From: an uncultured Acidobacteriia bacterium | Lineage (GTDB): Bacteria > Acidobacteriota > Terriglobia > Bryobacterales > Bryobacteraceae | Length of the DNA stretch: 42,173 bases | NCBI GenBank assembly: GCA_903881085.1 | Contig: CAIRSA010000033.1 | Span: 1 to 42,173 of the forward strand | Reading direction: 5' to 3' | The notes under the pieces: generated by a model | Told to the model about the DNA's origin: nothing | What the model saw: the letters and a program-made list of their open reading frames with translations, nothing else | The model's database searches: none | Part shown: in pieces, positions 25,393-33,873 of the stretch | How positions within the stretch are numbered: the stretch's first letter is position 1 | Layout: every line of letters starts with the position of its first letter | Program-made: the position numbers and the translations under genes

Positions 25393-25434
25393 GAGAAAAT
25401 AGAGTTTCAATGCTTTTTTGCATTTTATTTTCTC
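25393..25434 (+). terminator. Bidirectional terminator-like nested hairpin
   Basis: GAGAAAATA (25393-25401) pairs perfectly with TATTTTCTC (25426-25434). Inside it AATGC (25409-25413) pairs with GCATT (25420-25424) around a T6 loop. T-rich and A-rich flanks on both strands suit termination of both converging genes, the regulator ending at 25083 and the S9 peptidase ending at 25456. Confidence 0.55.
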
Positions 25435-25455
25435 AGGTTTCCGCCGGCCCTGCCC

Positions 25456-27489
25456 CTACAGCCACCGCTTTAGCCAGTCGTGTAACTGGCCATAGAAAAA
25501 CCGGCTGTCCTCGCCCTTCAGAATCCAGTGCGTGGCCTCCGGAAACACAATCAACTTACTCGGAATCTGCAGCCGCTGCAGCACGCTCCAGTTCTCCAAA
25601 GTCTGATTCAACGGCACGCGGAAATCGTTTTCGCCCACCGTCAACATAATGGGTGTCTTGAAGTTCTTCGCCAGCCGGATGGGGTTCTGCTCGCGCCACG
25701 TAGCCGCCTGCTCCCACACCGGACCGCCGTTGTTCTGTTCGCGATGGTAGATGCCGTCGCTGGTGCCCCACTGCGATTCCAGGTTGATCAGGCCCGCATG
25801 GCTGATCAGGCACTTGTAGCGGGTCGTGGTCGCCTGCAGCCAGTTTGCCAGATGGCCGCCGTAACTGGCGCCGCCCGCCGCCTGGCGCGACGCATCGATG
25901 AACCCGAACTGTTTGATCGCCTCATCGGCCGCCTGATTGATCTCCTCGCCCGGCGTCTTGAACGGGTCGAACTGAATGTCCTGCGCGAACTTCTCGCCGT
26001 AGCCGGTGGAGCCGGTGTAGTCGGTCAGCAGCACGATGTACCCCGGCGAGGCCAGCAGATGGTAGTTCCAGCGCAGAAAGAACTGGTCGCGCCACATGCT
26101 GTGCGGGCCGCCGTGGATCACCACGAACAGCGGATACTTCTTGGCCGGGTCGAAGCCCTGAGGCACAATCACCATGTTGTGGATCTTGCGCCCGCCTTTC
26201 GACGCAAACCAGAAGTGCTTCGCCGGCTGCCAGTCCACCTGCGCCGCGGCCTCGGTATTGAAGCTCGTCAGATTGCGGTGGCTCTTGCCGCCAACGTCGA
26301 TGCGTACCACTTCCGCCGGATTCACCGCGCTCTCCCAGTTGGCGATCAGCATCGCCGACGCCGCGCGCTCCGGGATGGCCAGCGACGTATAGACGCCGAG
26401 CGGCGCTTCGAGGTCCAAGCGCACCGTGCCGCCCGTCGCGCCGATCGACGACAGGTTCTCATGCCCCGCGTCCTCGGCCAGCAGATAGACGCGTTGGCTG
26501 TCCGGCGCGATGGCGAATGAGGTTACGGAGCGGTCCCAGCCCCCGGTGATCACCTTCATCTCGCCCGCCGCGGACCACGGCATCATGCCCAATCGGTCCA
26601 GGTTGTAAGGCTTGCCCGTCTTCGCCGTGACCAAGGCATAGAGCGCCTTGCCGTTGGGTGCGAACCGCGGCTTGGCGTAGCTGTCTTCGCCCTTGGTGAT
26701 GCGTTTCGGCTCGCCGCCTGTGGCCGCCACTTGGTATAGTGCGGTCCAGACTTCGGCATAGGCCGACTGGTTCTTGTTGGTGCTGGCGGCGAAGATCACC
26801 GATTGCGAATCGGGAGCCCACGTGGGCTGCAGGTCCTCGCCCGTATCGTTCGAAACACCCGCGAAACCGGGGTTCGCAAGTAACGCCGTGCCTTCCAGCA
26901 GGTCCTTCGGCTTGGCCGCCGCGTCCACCGCCTGCACAAAAATGTGCGGCTTGGTCTTGTCCAGCCAATGGTCCCAATACCTCACGGGGAAGCTCTCATA
27001 GACGCGTGCCTTGTACTTGCGTGTCTTCTTGTCGGCCGCCTCCGGATCGATGTTGCTGGTGAACAGGATCGACTTGCCATCGGGGCTGAACCGCGGTCCA
27101 GTGGCCCCGCTGGGGATCGAGCTCAGCCGCTGAGCTTCTCCGCCGCTGGCCATATCGAGCACGTAGATCTGCGCCGCGTCATCGCCATCGCGTTTGGCCG
27201 AGAAGGCAATCAACCGGCTGTCCAGGCTCCACGTCGCTCCGCTTTCGGCCGACTTGGTGAACGTGATGCGGCGCGGCTTGGCGCTCGCGTCCGTGGGCAC
27301 GATCCACAGGTCTGAGGTCTGGTCCTTTTCGTCGTAGGCCGGGTTGATCACCGAGGTGACCACCCACTTGCCATCGGGACTGGGCACGGGTGCGCCAACG
27401 CGCTTCATGAGCCACACGGCTTCATGGGTGACGGGGTTCTTGGCTTCGGCGAGGGCCATAGCGAGCAGTAAGAGGACGGTTGTCTTCAT
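25456..27489 (-). CDS. Secreted S9-family (S9C-like) prolyl oligopeptidase
   Basis: The 677-residue product starts at 27489 with a signal peptide (MKTTVLLLLAMALAEA); an in-frame upstream start would bury this signal. A seven-bladed propeller with PD40-like motifs (PSPDGKWVV, FSPDGKSILF, WAPDSQSVIF, FAPNGKALY) covers about 30-430. The alpha/beta-hydrolase domain follows, with HGGPHSMW (oxyanion region), the nucleophile in GGASYGGH (Ser about 542), Asp about 622 in GENDFRVP and His about 654 in ATHWI. This matches acylaminoacyl-peptidase/dipeptidyl-peptidase-like S9C enzymes, which trim peptides in the periplasm. It starts 4 nt after the end of the cytochrome c/PQQ gene, so the two form an operon. 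Confidence 0.9.
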   Translation of the reverse strand: MKTTVLLLLAMALAEAKNPVTHEAVWLMKRVGAPVPSPDGKWVVTSVINPAYDEKDQTSDLWIVPTDASAKPRRITFTKSAESGATWSLDSRLIAFSAKRDGDDAAQIYVLDMASGGEAQRLSSIPSGATGPRFSPDGKSILFTSNIDPEAADKKTRKYKARVYESFPVRYWDHWLDKTKPHIFVQAVDAAAKPKDLLEGTALLANPGFAGVSNDTGEDLQPTWAPDSQSVIFAASTNKNQSAYAEVWTALYQVAATGGEPKRITKGEDSYAKPRFAPNGKALYALVTAKTGKPYNLDRLGMMPWSAAGEMKVITGGWDRSVTSFAIAPDSQRVYLLAEDAGHENLSSIGATGGTVRLDLEAPLGVYTSLAIPERAASAMLIANWESAVNPAEVVRIDVGGKSHRNLTSFNTEAAAQVDWQPAKHFWFASKGGRKIHNMVIVPQGFDPAKKYPLFVVIHGGPHSMWRDQFFLRWNYHLLASPGYIVLLTDYTGSTGYGEKFAQDIQFDPFKTPGEEINQAADEAIKQFGFIDASRQAAGGASYGGHLANWLQATTTRYKCLISHAGLINLESQWGTSDGIYHREQNNGGPVWEQAATWREQNPIRLAKNFKTPIMLTVGENDFRVPLNQTLENWSVLQRLQIPSKLIVFPEATHWILKGEDSRFFYGQLHDWLKRWL

Positions 27490-27493
27490 TCCT

Positions 27494-29251
27494 CTATTCT
27501 GCGGCAAAAGCGAGCACAACGTTGCCCGGTATTCCCGACAGTGCTCCGTAGCCGGAGTTGATGTACATTATGCCCCCAACGACCACCGCGCCCGATCCGC
27601 TGATCGACCCGCCACGGGCCTTCACGCCGTTGATGGTTTCGAAGTCGCGCAGTGTGTCGAAGTCCCAGATGATCTTGCCGTCTCCGGCTGCATAGGCGCG
27701 CATGTGGCCGTCCATCGAGCCATTGAGCACCACGCCGGGAATCAACGTCACCGGCGCCATTTGCGCCGCGCTGCAGTTGGGGTGGCTTAAGCATTCGGGC
27801 TTTGGCGCGGGCGTGTTCCAGCGCTTGGCGCCGGTCGCGATATCGAGCGCGAACAGGCCGCCCTCCTCTTGCCAGCGGCCCAGTCGGCGGTCGCTGAGCG
27901 CGATATAGACGGTCTTGTCATCGGAGGCCATGCCCCACTGAATGCCGCCCAGAGAGCCGCCTTTGCCGATGCGCGTCTGCCACAACAGCTTGCCTTGGCT
28001 TTCGGCATCCAGGCCGTACACGACGCCCGACTTCTGCCCCACCAGGATGATGTTCTTGCGCAGGATGGGCGATGCGCCGATGTCCACATCCGGCCCGCGA
28101 TCCTTCGGGCAGTTCGGTCCCCCGCCTTGTGCGGAGCAGGCGAAGTTCCAGCCATCGCCCGGCGTGAGCTGCTGCGACCACTTCATCGAGCCGGTCTCCA
28201 GGTCATAGGCGATCACGGCCTCCGTGTACTTGGTGGCCGGATCGGAGTAGCCGTTGCCGGTGCCAATGTAAAGCACTTTACGCGATACGTCGATGGTCGG
28301 CGAAAGCCACACAGCCGCGCCCGAAGGCCCGTGCAATTGGACTCCGACCGAGCTCTTCGTGGTCGCCTGTGGCGGATCGGGAATGGTGTACGACTTCCAG
28401 ATCAGTTTGCCCGTTGCGGCGTCCACCGCCGCCACGCTCCCGCGGAACGTGCAGCACTCATACTTCGGATTGCCGCCCGAAACCTCCTCCACACTGGAGA
28501 TCGGCACGTACAGTTTGTTGTTCCACAGCTTCGGCGCGGCCGTGATGCGCGCCACCGGATGATCGTCCAGTTGCACCCGCCATAGCTGCTTGCCGGTCTG
28601 CGAATTGAGCGCATAGGCGTTGGCCTTTAGGTCACCGAAGTACAGCGTGCCCTCGGCCGAAACTGTCATTGCCGAGCGCACGCTTGCCGCGGCTTTGAAG
28701 GTCCAGTAGGTGCATCCGGTGCGGGCATTAAGCGCATAGACCGTGCCGTCCTGGCTGCCGAAGTACATGCGCCCTCCAACGATGGCAGGCTGGCTGTTCA
28801 CCGTATTTGCGCCGGGAATGCCGAAGGCCCACTTCAGCTTCAGACGCGGCACGCTGGCCGCATCCAGGCCGGCCATCGCCGCTGGCTGCATGCGCGAATT
28901 GTCGTAGTCCACGCCCCACCCGTTCCAGCCGATAGTGATCGCTGTTCTGGTTTGATCCACCGCGCATGCGGCGTCCGTGGCTTCGACCTTTGAACCCTTG
29001 CCCAGAAAACTCGCCAAGGTCTGCCGTTCCACCGCAGACAGCGTAGCGCCCTGTGCCTTCATACTGCCCGATTCGAGCGCTGTGCGGATCGCCTCGGGCG
29101 TCATGCCGTTCAGAGCGTCCATCAGCGGCGCGCGCATCGCGCTGCCTGCCTGATGGCAGACTTTGCAGTTCTTTTCAAACAGCACTGCACCATTGGGCTG
29201 AGCGCACATGGGCAGCGTAATCAAAGCGGCGGCGAGAAGGCGTGATTGCAT
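27494..29251 (-). CDS. Secreted cytochrome c - PQQ-type beta-propeller protein
   Basis: The 585-residue product has a signal peptide ending near MCAQ. A small N-terminal cytochrome c domain carries the heme site CKVCH (29-33), with a likely distal Met in GSMKAQGATLS. The remainder is a PQQ-dehydrogenase-like propeller with repeated W-containing blades (LNSQTGKQLWRV, DLETGSMKWSQ, DIATGAKRWNT). The order heme first, propeller second recalls polyvinyl-alcohol dehydrogenase-type enzymes, which oxidise alcohols in the periplasm and pass electrons to the heme. PQQ ligands were not verified, so the substrate is open. It is divergent from the aminotransferase gene (40 nt between starts) and 4 nt upstream of the S9 peptidase gene. 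Confidence 0.87.
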   Translation of the reverse strand: MQSRLLAAALITLPMCAQPNGAVLFEKNCKVCHQAGSAMRAPLMDALNGMTPEAIRTALESGSMKAQGATLSAVERQTLASFLGKGSKVEATDAACAVDQTRTAITIGWNGWGVDYDNSRMQPAAMAGLDAASVPRLKLKWAFGIPGANTVNSQPAIVGGRMYFGSQDGTVYALNARTGCTYWTFKAAASVRSAMTVSAEGTLYFGDLKANAYALNSQTGKQLWRVQLDDHPVARITAAPKLWNNKLYVPISSVEEVSGGNPKYECCTFRGSVAAVDAATGKLIWKSYTIPDPPQATTKSSVGVQLHGPSGAAVWLSPTIDVSRKVLYIGTGNGYSDPATKYTEAVIAYDLETGSMKWSQQLTPGDGWNFACSAQGGGPNCPKDRGPDVDIGASPILRKNIILVGQKSGVVYGLDAESQGKLLWQTRIGKGGSLGGIQWGMASDDKTVYIALSDRRLGRWQEEGGLFALDIATGAKRWNTPAPKPECLSHPNCSAAQMAPVTLIPGVVLNGSMDGHMRAYAAGDGKIIWDFDTLRDFETINGVKARGGSISGSGAVVVGGIMYINSGYGALSGIPGNVVLAFAAE

Positions 29252-29280
29252 AGGTGTATTCCAGGTTCAATTCAAAAGGT

Positions 29281-29286
29281 TACAAT
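29281..29286 (+). promoter_or_regulatory. -10-like box TACAAT, leaderless spacing
   Basis: TACAAT is followed by 5 nt and then the ATG at 29292. TTCCAG at 29259-29264 gives a weak -35 candidate with a 16-nt spacer. The box lies in the 40-nt gap between two divergent genes. Confidence 0.4.
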
Positions 29287-29291
29287 ACATC

Positions 29292-30560
29292 ATGGACCGA
29301 CGCTCTGCAATCAAGACCGCCGCATCTCTTTTCGGCTTGCCGCTCTCCGCGGCCTCCATCGCCACCTCAACCTTACCTGCTGCCGATCTGCTGAAACGCG
29401 ATCCGGAAGCCTATTGGAAGCGCATTCGCGAAGAGCAGTTCCTGCTGCCCGGCTGGCGCTGCTTCATGAACAACGGCAGTCTGGGCATTGCCCCCAAGCC
29501 CGTTGTGGCCGCGGTGACCAACCACATAGAACGCTCGGCCGCTCTCACTCATTACCCTGAACTGCAGGACGAAGAGTATTCCCGCTGGGGCTATGAAACG
29601 CTCGATAAGTACCGCACGGAACTCGGTGCGTTCCTCGGCTGCAAAAAGGACGAACTCGCCCTCATGCACAACGCCACAGAAGCCATGAGCACCATCGCAG
29701 CAGGCCTTGATTTGAAGAGCGGCGATGAGGTGTTGATCACCGATCAGGAACATCCCAGCGGCCGCGGCGGATGGTTCCTACGCGCCGCCCGCCACGGTGT
29801 GACTGTGCGCGAAGTGAAGATCGAGCAGCCTCCCAAGAACGAAGACCAAATGGTCGAAACCATGATTTCCGCGATCGGGCCGCGCACCAAGGTGATGAGC
29901 TTCAGCGGTATTCTTACGACCACCGGCTTGATCATGCCAGTGAAGCGCATCTGCGCCGCTGCCCGTGCGAAAGGCGTCATCACGGTGATTGACGGCGCGC
30001 ACATGCACGGACAGATCCCTGTGAATATGAATGATCTGGGCTGCGACTTCATGGCCGGCAGTCCGCACAAATGGATGTTCGCGCCCGCCGGCTGTGGACT
30101 GCTCTATGTGCGCGAAGAGATGCTCGATCGCCTGTGGCCCACAGTCGCGACGGACTTCTTCGTGCGCGGCGGTGCCGATCTGAAAGCCGCCAAGTACATG
30201 ATGATGGGCACCAACAACCGCTCCATCTTCATCGGCATGATGGCCGGCCTGGCGTTCTTGAAAGAGGTTGGTCCGGAGAATATCTACTTCCGCATCCATC
30301 ACTTGTCGAAGGAAGTCTACAAGCAATCAGCCAAGCGCCAGTCACTGCAACTGCTGAGCGCCGCCGATGACGGCATGTATGGCTCGCTGGTCACATTTCA
30401 GATGCAGCCCGAACATTTCCAGCGCTTCTCAACCCTGTGCACAAAGAAGAAGATCTGGATCGTAAAAGCCCCGCGCCAGCGCGTCGCCACGCATATCCAC
30501 ACGCGTCCTCAAGATGTTCAACTGTACTTCGAATCGCTGGATGAAGCAGCGAAGGGCTAA
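29292..30560 (+). CDS. Class V aminotransferase-fold PLP enzyme with Tat-like signal
   Basis: The start at 29292 gives MDRRSAIKTAASLFGLPLSA, a Tat-like signal, and a 422-residue product. The PLP fold of the cysteine-desulfurase/isopenicillin-N-epimerase group is clear. It has MHNATEAMSTIAAGL, DEVLITDQEHPSGRGGW (His of the DxEH motif), TVIDGAHMHGQ (PLP-contacting Asp about 234) and AGSPHKWMFAPAGCGLLY with the Schiff-base Lys at about 260. Family members act as epimerases, desulfurases or lyases; the substrate here is unknown. Export of a folded, cofactor-loaded enzyme would agree with the Tat signal. It stands next to the secreted cytochrome/peptidase operon. Confidence 0.87.
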   Translation: MDRRSAIKTAASLFGLPLSAASIATSTLPAADLLKRDPEAYWKRIREEQFLLPGWRCFMNNGSLGIAPKPVVAAVTNHIERSAALTHYPELQDEEYSRWGYETLDKYRTELGAFLGCKKDELALMHNATEAMSTIAAGLDLKSGDEVLITDQEHPSGRGGWFLRAARHGVTVREVKIEQPPKNEDQMVETMISAIGPRTKVMSFSGILTTTGLIMPVKRICAAARAKGVITVIDGAHMHGQIPVNMNDLGCDFMAGSPHKWMFAPAGCGLLYVREEMLDRLWPTVATDFFVRGGADLKAAKYMMMGTNNRSIFIGMMAGLAFLKEVGPENIYFRIHHLSKEVYKQSAKRQSLQLLSAADDGMYGSLVTFQMQPEHFQRFSTLCTKKKIWIVKAPRQRVATHIHTRPQDVQLYFESLDEAAKG

Positions 30561-31039
30561 CGGTTAGGAGAGGGGATGAGTTCGAACAGGAACTCCTGGG
30601 CAAGCGGTTCGTCGCGGATTGCCGTCCACGTTGCCATGGCGGCCTTGGCCTGCGAAACAAGTGCCCCCACTTCTTTGCGAGACCAGACTATTGAGTTATC
30701 GTAATCGGCTGAGTGCCGTTCTTGTTGCAGCTTTACAAAAGCAAGAGCCACCGTTTTCAAGTCGGTGAAGGCTTTCGCCTGTGACGGATCGGTGGGCATT
30801 GGGCGTGAGGCCACTCTTGCTGAGCATGTCTTCATCCTGGCATGGTCAAACATTCTGGCGAAGCGGTTACGCTGGCTGTCATTTTTCCAGTTCAGCGAGG
30901 CCTCGGACGTCAGCAGATGGAACAGTGCGTAATATGCGGCCGAAATTGCGCGTCTAAGTTCTGCCTGGTTTGGCTCCTCGGGCCATTTGAGTTGAGCCAG
31001 AAATAGAGCGTGCTCGATCAATTCCTCGTGGAATGCCAC
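30557..31039 (-). CDS. HEPN-domain protein
   Basis: The 160-residue protein is all-helical, with the HEPN core motifs ELRRAISAAYYALFHLL near 27-43 and ERHSADYDNSIVWSRKEV near 106-123, then a final helix SQAKAAMATW. HEPN proteins are often RNases in toxin or defence systems. The canonical R-x4-6-H catalytic motif is not clearly present. The nearest are RFARMFDH, R followed by six residues and H, and the RHSADYD motif typical of nucleotidyltransferase-associated HEPN. Its ATG at 31039 directly abuts the end of the small partner gene at 31040, so the two are translated together. The pair recurs in my recollection of Acidobacteriota and Planctomycetota genomes, but I know no assigned function. 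Confidence 0.8.
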   Translation of the reverse strand: MAFHEELIEHALFLAQLKWPEEPNQAELRRAISAAYYALFHLLTSEASLNWKNDSQRNRFARMFDHARMKTCSARVASRPMPTDPSQAKAFTDLKTVALAFVKLQQERHSADYDNSIVWSRKEVGALVSQAKAAMATWTAIRDEPLAQEFLFELIPSPNR

Positions 31040-31360
31040 TTAAACCCCATAGTTAGGATCTTTTAGCTTCTCCTGCTCAGACTCGCTGCGGAACGTAATA
31101 AATGGGAACAGATCCCACTTCCTGATGGGCTCAATCTTCTCGTCGAAATACTCCGAGAAGTTGCGCGTATTTTCATAGAAGCCGGGTTCCGCAGCTGCCT
31201 CGTCAGAGAGTGTGACCCGAACGAAAAGAGATGGCTCGCCCGTCCAATCCTCATCGACTTTGAAGCGCAGGTTCACCACCCCGAATGGATACGGCTTGAG
31301 GGCGTTGATCTGCTGCGCCAACTCTTCTTCGTGCCTGACTCCTCTTGGTGGGACTGTCAT
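31040..31360 (-). CDS. Small conserved partner of the HEPN protein
   Basis: The 106-residue protein has an N-terminal helix (EEELAQQINALK), a central strand region VNLRFKVDEDWTGEPSLFVR with VTLSDEAAA, and a characteristic C-terminus WDLFPFITFRSESEQEKLKD. I know of similar proteins next to HEPN genes, but no function or domain name. It lacks the GS-x-D motif, so it is not a MNT-type nucleotidyltransferase antitoxin. It is the first gene of a two-gene unit (0-nt gap to the HEPN gene). A perfect TATAAT with 6-nt spacing lies before its ATG. It could be an antitoxin or a complex partner. Confidence 0.75.
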   Translation of the reverse strand: MTVPPRGVRHEEELAQQINALKPYPFGVVNLRFKVDEDWTGEPSLFVRVTLSDEAAAEPGFYENTRNFSEYFDEKIEPIRKWDLFPFITFRSESEQEKLKDPNYGV

Positions 31361-31366
31361 GACTTA

Positions 31367-31372
31367 ATTATA
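31367..31372 (-). promoter_or_regulatory. Perfect -10 box TATAAT for the HEPN pair, leaderless spacing
   Basis: On the minus strand TATAAT is followed by 6 nt (TAAGTC) and the ATG at 31360. Transcription would start at the ATG. The upstream region runs into the 3' end of the dehydratase gene, so the pair can be transcribed on its own. Confidence 0.5.
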
Positions 31373-31383
31373 CTGCGCCATTG

Positions 31384-33162
31384 CTAGTGCGAATGGCGCG
31401 GCACAACATCCCTCAGATTGCGGTACTTGACGGCCATTTCCAGCACTGCGCCGGTTTCCAATTGGCCGGTGTGGGCGCGGTAGAGTTCCTGCCATGGGGA
31501 ATCATGTTTCAGTTCCTTGGGCGTAAATTCGGCCCAGCGCTGGGCGATCTCTTCATCAGTTAGCAGCACGTTGACGGTGCGGTTGCGTAGGTCGACCTTC
31601 ACCATGTCGCCGGTCTTCAAAATGGCCAGATTGGATCCGGCGGCGGCTTCGGGCGAAGCGTTCAAGATGGACGGGCTGTCGGAAGTTCCGCTCTGGCGGC
31701 CGTCGCCAAGGCAGGGCAGCATGCGGATGCCGCGCTTCAATAGGTAATCGGGCGGTTGCATGTTCACCACTTCGGCAGAGCCGGGGTAGGCGATGGGGCC
31801 AGCGCCGCGTACGACCAGCATGCAGGTTTCATCAAGCGCAAGTGCCGGGTCGTTGATGCGATGGCGATAGTCCTCGGGGCCTTCGAAAACAACCACGCGC
31901 GAAGTAAAGCAATCCTCATTGCCTGGTTCGAGCAGGAACTGTTTGCGGAAGTCCTCGCTGATGACGGAGGTCTTGACCAACGCCGAATGGAACAGGTTGC
32001 CGGAGACGACAACAAAGCCGGCGCGCTCTTTCAAAGGCTTTTCGTAGGGGAGGATCACGCTCGGATCGAGCACCTTGGCGTCGGCGTAGTTTTCACCGAT
32101 GGTCTTGCCGCTTACGGTCATGGCGTCAGGGTGAGCCACGCCTGCCTTCAGCAGTTCGCTGAAGATCGCGGGCACGCCGCCGGCGCGATGGAAGCCTTCG
32201 CCGAGCACTTCGCCCGCGGGTTGCACGTTGGCCAGCAGCGGAATGTTGCGGCCTACCGTTTCCCAATCTTCGATATCGAGCGGAACGCCGATGTGTCGCG
32301 CGATGGCATTGATGTGCGGCGGGCAGTTGGTTGAGCCGCCGATGGCTGAGCAGCAGACAATGGCGTTCTCAAAGGCCTTGCGGGTGAGGATCTTTTCCGG
32401 AGTAAGGTCTTCGCGCACCATGTCGACAATGCGCAGGCCCGTGAAGTAAGCCATGCGGGCGCGCTCGCCATACGGCGCAGGAATGGACGCGCAACCGGGC
32501 AGCGACATGCCGAGCGCTTCGGCCAGAGAGTTCATTGAAAGCGCCGTGCCCATCGTGTTGCAGTGGCCTGCGCTGGGGGCGGCATTGCAGACGATGTCGA
32601 GCAGGCGGTCGTTATCAATGTTGCCGGCCGCGACCTGACGGCGCGCCTCCCATAACGACATGCCGGAACCGGCCAACTTGCCGTTGACGTAGCTATCGAT
32701 CATCGGTCCGCCTGAGAGCACGATGGCGGGCATGTTGACGGTGGCTGCGGCCATGATGAGCGCAGGGGTAGTTTTGTCGCAGCCCGTCATTAACACGACG
32801 CCATCAAGCGGGTAACCACAGAGGACTTCCACCAGTCCGAGATAGGCCAGGTTGCGGTCGAGCGCGGCGGTGGGGCGGCGGCAGCTCTCCTGAATGGGAT
32901 GGACGGGGAATTCGAAGACGATGCCGCCGGCGTCGCGGATGCCATCGCGGACGCGCTGAGCCAGCGTCATATGGATGCGGTTGCATGGTGTGAGGTCGCC
33001 GCCGGTCTGGGCGATGCCGATGACGGGGCGGCCCGATTGGAGTTCCTGGCGGGTGATGCCGTAGTTGGGGAAGCGTTCGAGGTATACAGCAGTTTCGCCT
33101 GGCTCGGTCATGTCATTGAACCAGATCTCACTGCGGAGGCGTTTTTTCGGTTGGTCGCTCAT
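31384..33162 (-). CDS. IlvD/Edd-family dehydratase, sugar-acid (xylonate/arabinonate-like) type
   Basis: The chosen start at 33162 gives 592 residues, beginning MSDQPKKRLRSEIWF; the in-frame extension upstream resembles nothing. The signature matches pentonate dehydratases more closely than IlvD. It has RSEIWFNDM, YLERFPNYGITRQELQSG, IGIAQTGGDLTPCNRIH, FEFPVHPIQES, GCDKTTPALIMAAATVNMPA and GHCNTMGTALSMNSLAEALG. Cys60, Cys128 and Cys201 are the likely iron-sulfur ligands, and Lys130 the likely modified Mg-binding lysine. The reaction is loss of water from a sugar acid such as D-xylonate or L-arabinonate to the 2-keto-3-deoxy acid. The exact sugar cannot be decided. It is divergent from the ECF sigma gene, 70 nt apart. 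Confidence 0.9.
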   Translation of the reverse strand: MSDQPKKRLRSEIWFNDMTEPGETAVYLERFPNYGITRQELQSGRPVIGIAQTGGDLTPCNRIHMTLAQRVRDGIRDAGGIVFEFPVHPIQESCRRPTAALDRNLAYLGLVEVLCGYPLDGVVLMTGCDKTTPALIMAAATVNMPAIVLSGGPMIDSYVNGKLAGSGMSLWEARRQVAAGNIDNDRLLDIVCNAAPSAGHCNTMGTALSMNSLAEALGMSLPGCASIPAPYGERARMAYFTGLRIVDMVREDLTPEKILTRKAFENAIVCCSAIGGSTNCPPHINAIARHIGVPLDIEDWETVGRNIPLLANVQPAGEVLGEGFHRAGGVPAIFSELLKAGVAHPDAMTVSGKTIGENYADAKVLDPSVILPYEKPLKERAGFVVVSGNLFHSALVKTSVISEDFRKQFLLEPGNEDCFTSRVVVFEGPEDYRHRINDPALALDETCMLVVRGAGPIAYPGSAEVVNMQPPDYLLKRGIRMLPCLGDGRQSGTSDSPSILNASPEAAAGSNLAILKTGDMVKVDLRNRTVNVLLTDEEIAQRWAEFTPKELKHDSPWQELYRAHTGQLETGAVLEMAVKYRNLRDVVPRHSH

Positions 33163-33232
33163 GGTATGCAGTTCTACTTTATCGGGATTGGCGGCGCGAG
33201 GCAACAAAGCTTTGGTAAACTGACGCTTACGC

Positions 33233-33796
33233 ATGGAAAGCGCTGAGTTTACAACGCTGCTGAAAAGTTGGCAGCAGGGCAACAAGCAAGCCCTGGACGA
33301 CCTGACCCCCGTGGTTTATCGTGAACTGCACCGCATTGCCGTCGCCCGCATGCGCGAGGAGCGCGGTGGGCATACTCTTTCTCCAACTGCCCTCATTCAT
33401 GAAGCCTACATGCAGTTGGTGGAACACAAGCAGGACCAATGGCATGGGCGTGGGCATTTCTTTTCCGTGGCAAGCCATCTGATGCGCCAGATTCTGGCCA
33501 AACATGCCCGCGCACGCGGCGCGCAAAAGCGAGGCGGAGCAGGGCAGGTTAAGGTGGAGTTGGATGAGGCGGCCATGGCTGGTCCGGAACGGGATGGCCT
33601 GTTTGTCGCTTTGGACGATGCCCTGGATGAGTTGCAGAAGTTCGATGAGCGCAAGGCCAGGATCATGGAATTGAAATACTTCGGCGGCCTGACCATCGAA
33701 GAGATTGCGGAGGTATTGGCCGTTTCGGTCTCCACCATCACCCGTGAGAGCCGCCTCGCTGAAGCCTGGCTGCAGGACTCTCTGACAAGGTCCTGA
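33233..33796 (+). CDS. ECF RNA polymerase sigma factor, TIGR02999-type
   Basis: The 187-residue protein has sigma region 2 with LTPVVYRELHRIAVARMREE and SPTALIHEAYMQLVEHK, then WHGRGHFFSVASHLMRQIL. Region 4 carries the HTH KYFGGLTIEEIAEVLAVSVS. The pattern is that of the TIGR02999 group of ECF factors, which is expanded in Acidobacteriota and Planctomycetota and often found beside Ser/Thr kinases. No anti-sigma gene is adjacent. The kinase-TPR gene two genes downstream may control it. A TAAACT -10-like box lies 11 nt before the ATG. Confidence 0.92.
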   Translation: MESAEFTTLLKSWQQGNKQALDDLTPVVYRELHRIAVARMREERGGHTLSPTALIHEAYMQLVEHKQDQWHGRGHFFSVASHLMRQILAKHARARGAQKRGGAGQVKVELDEAAMAGPERDGLFVALDDALDELQKFDERKARIMELKYFGGLTIEEIAEVLAVSVSTITRESRLAEAWLQDSLTRS

Positions 33797-33873
33797 GCCC
33801 TCGACTCTCCCTGGTGTAAAAAAAGTTCTAAAACTTTGACCATATTTCCATCCGGGTTGGACCTTGTACTGGC

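Noticed and set aside
33163..33285. 41-codon extension of the dehydratase.
   Set aside because: It would overlap the start of the divergent sigma gene, and the family starts near MSDQ.
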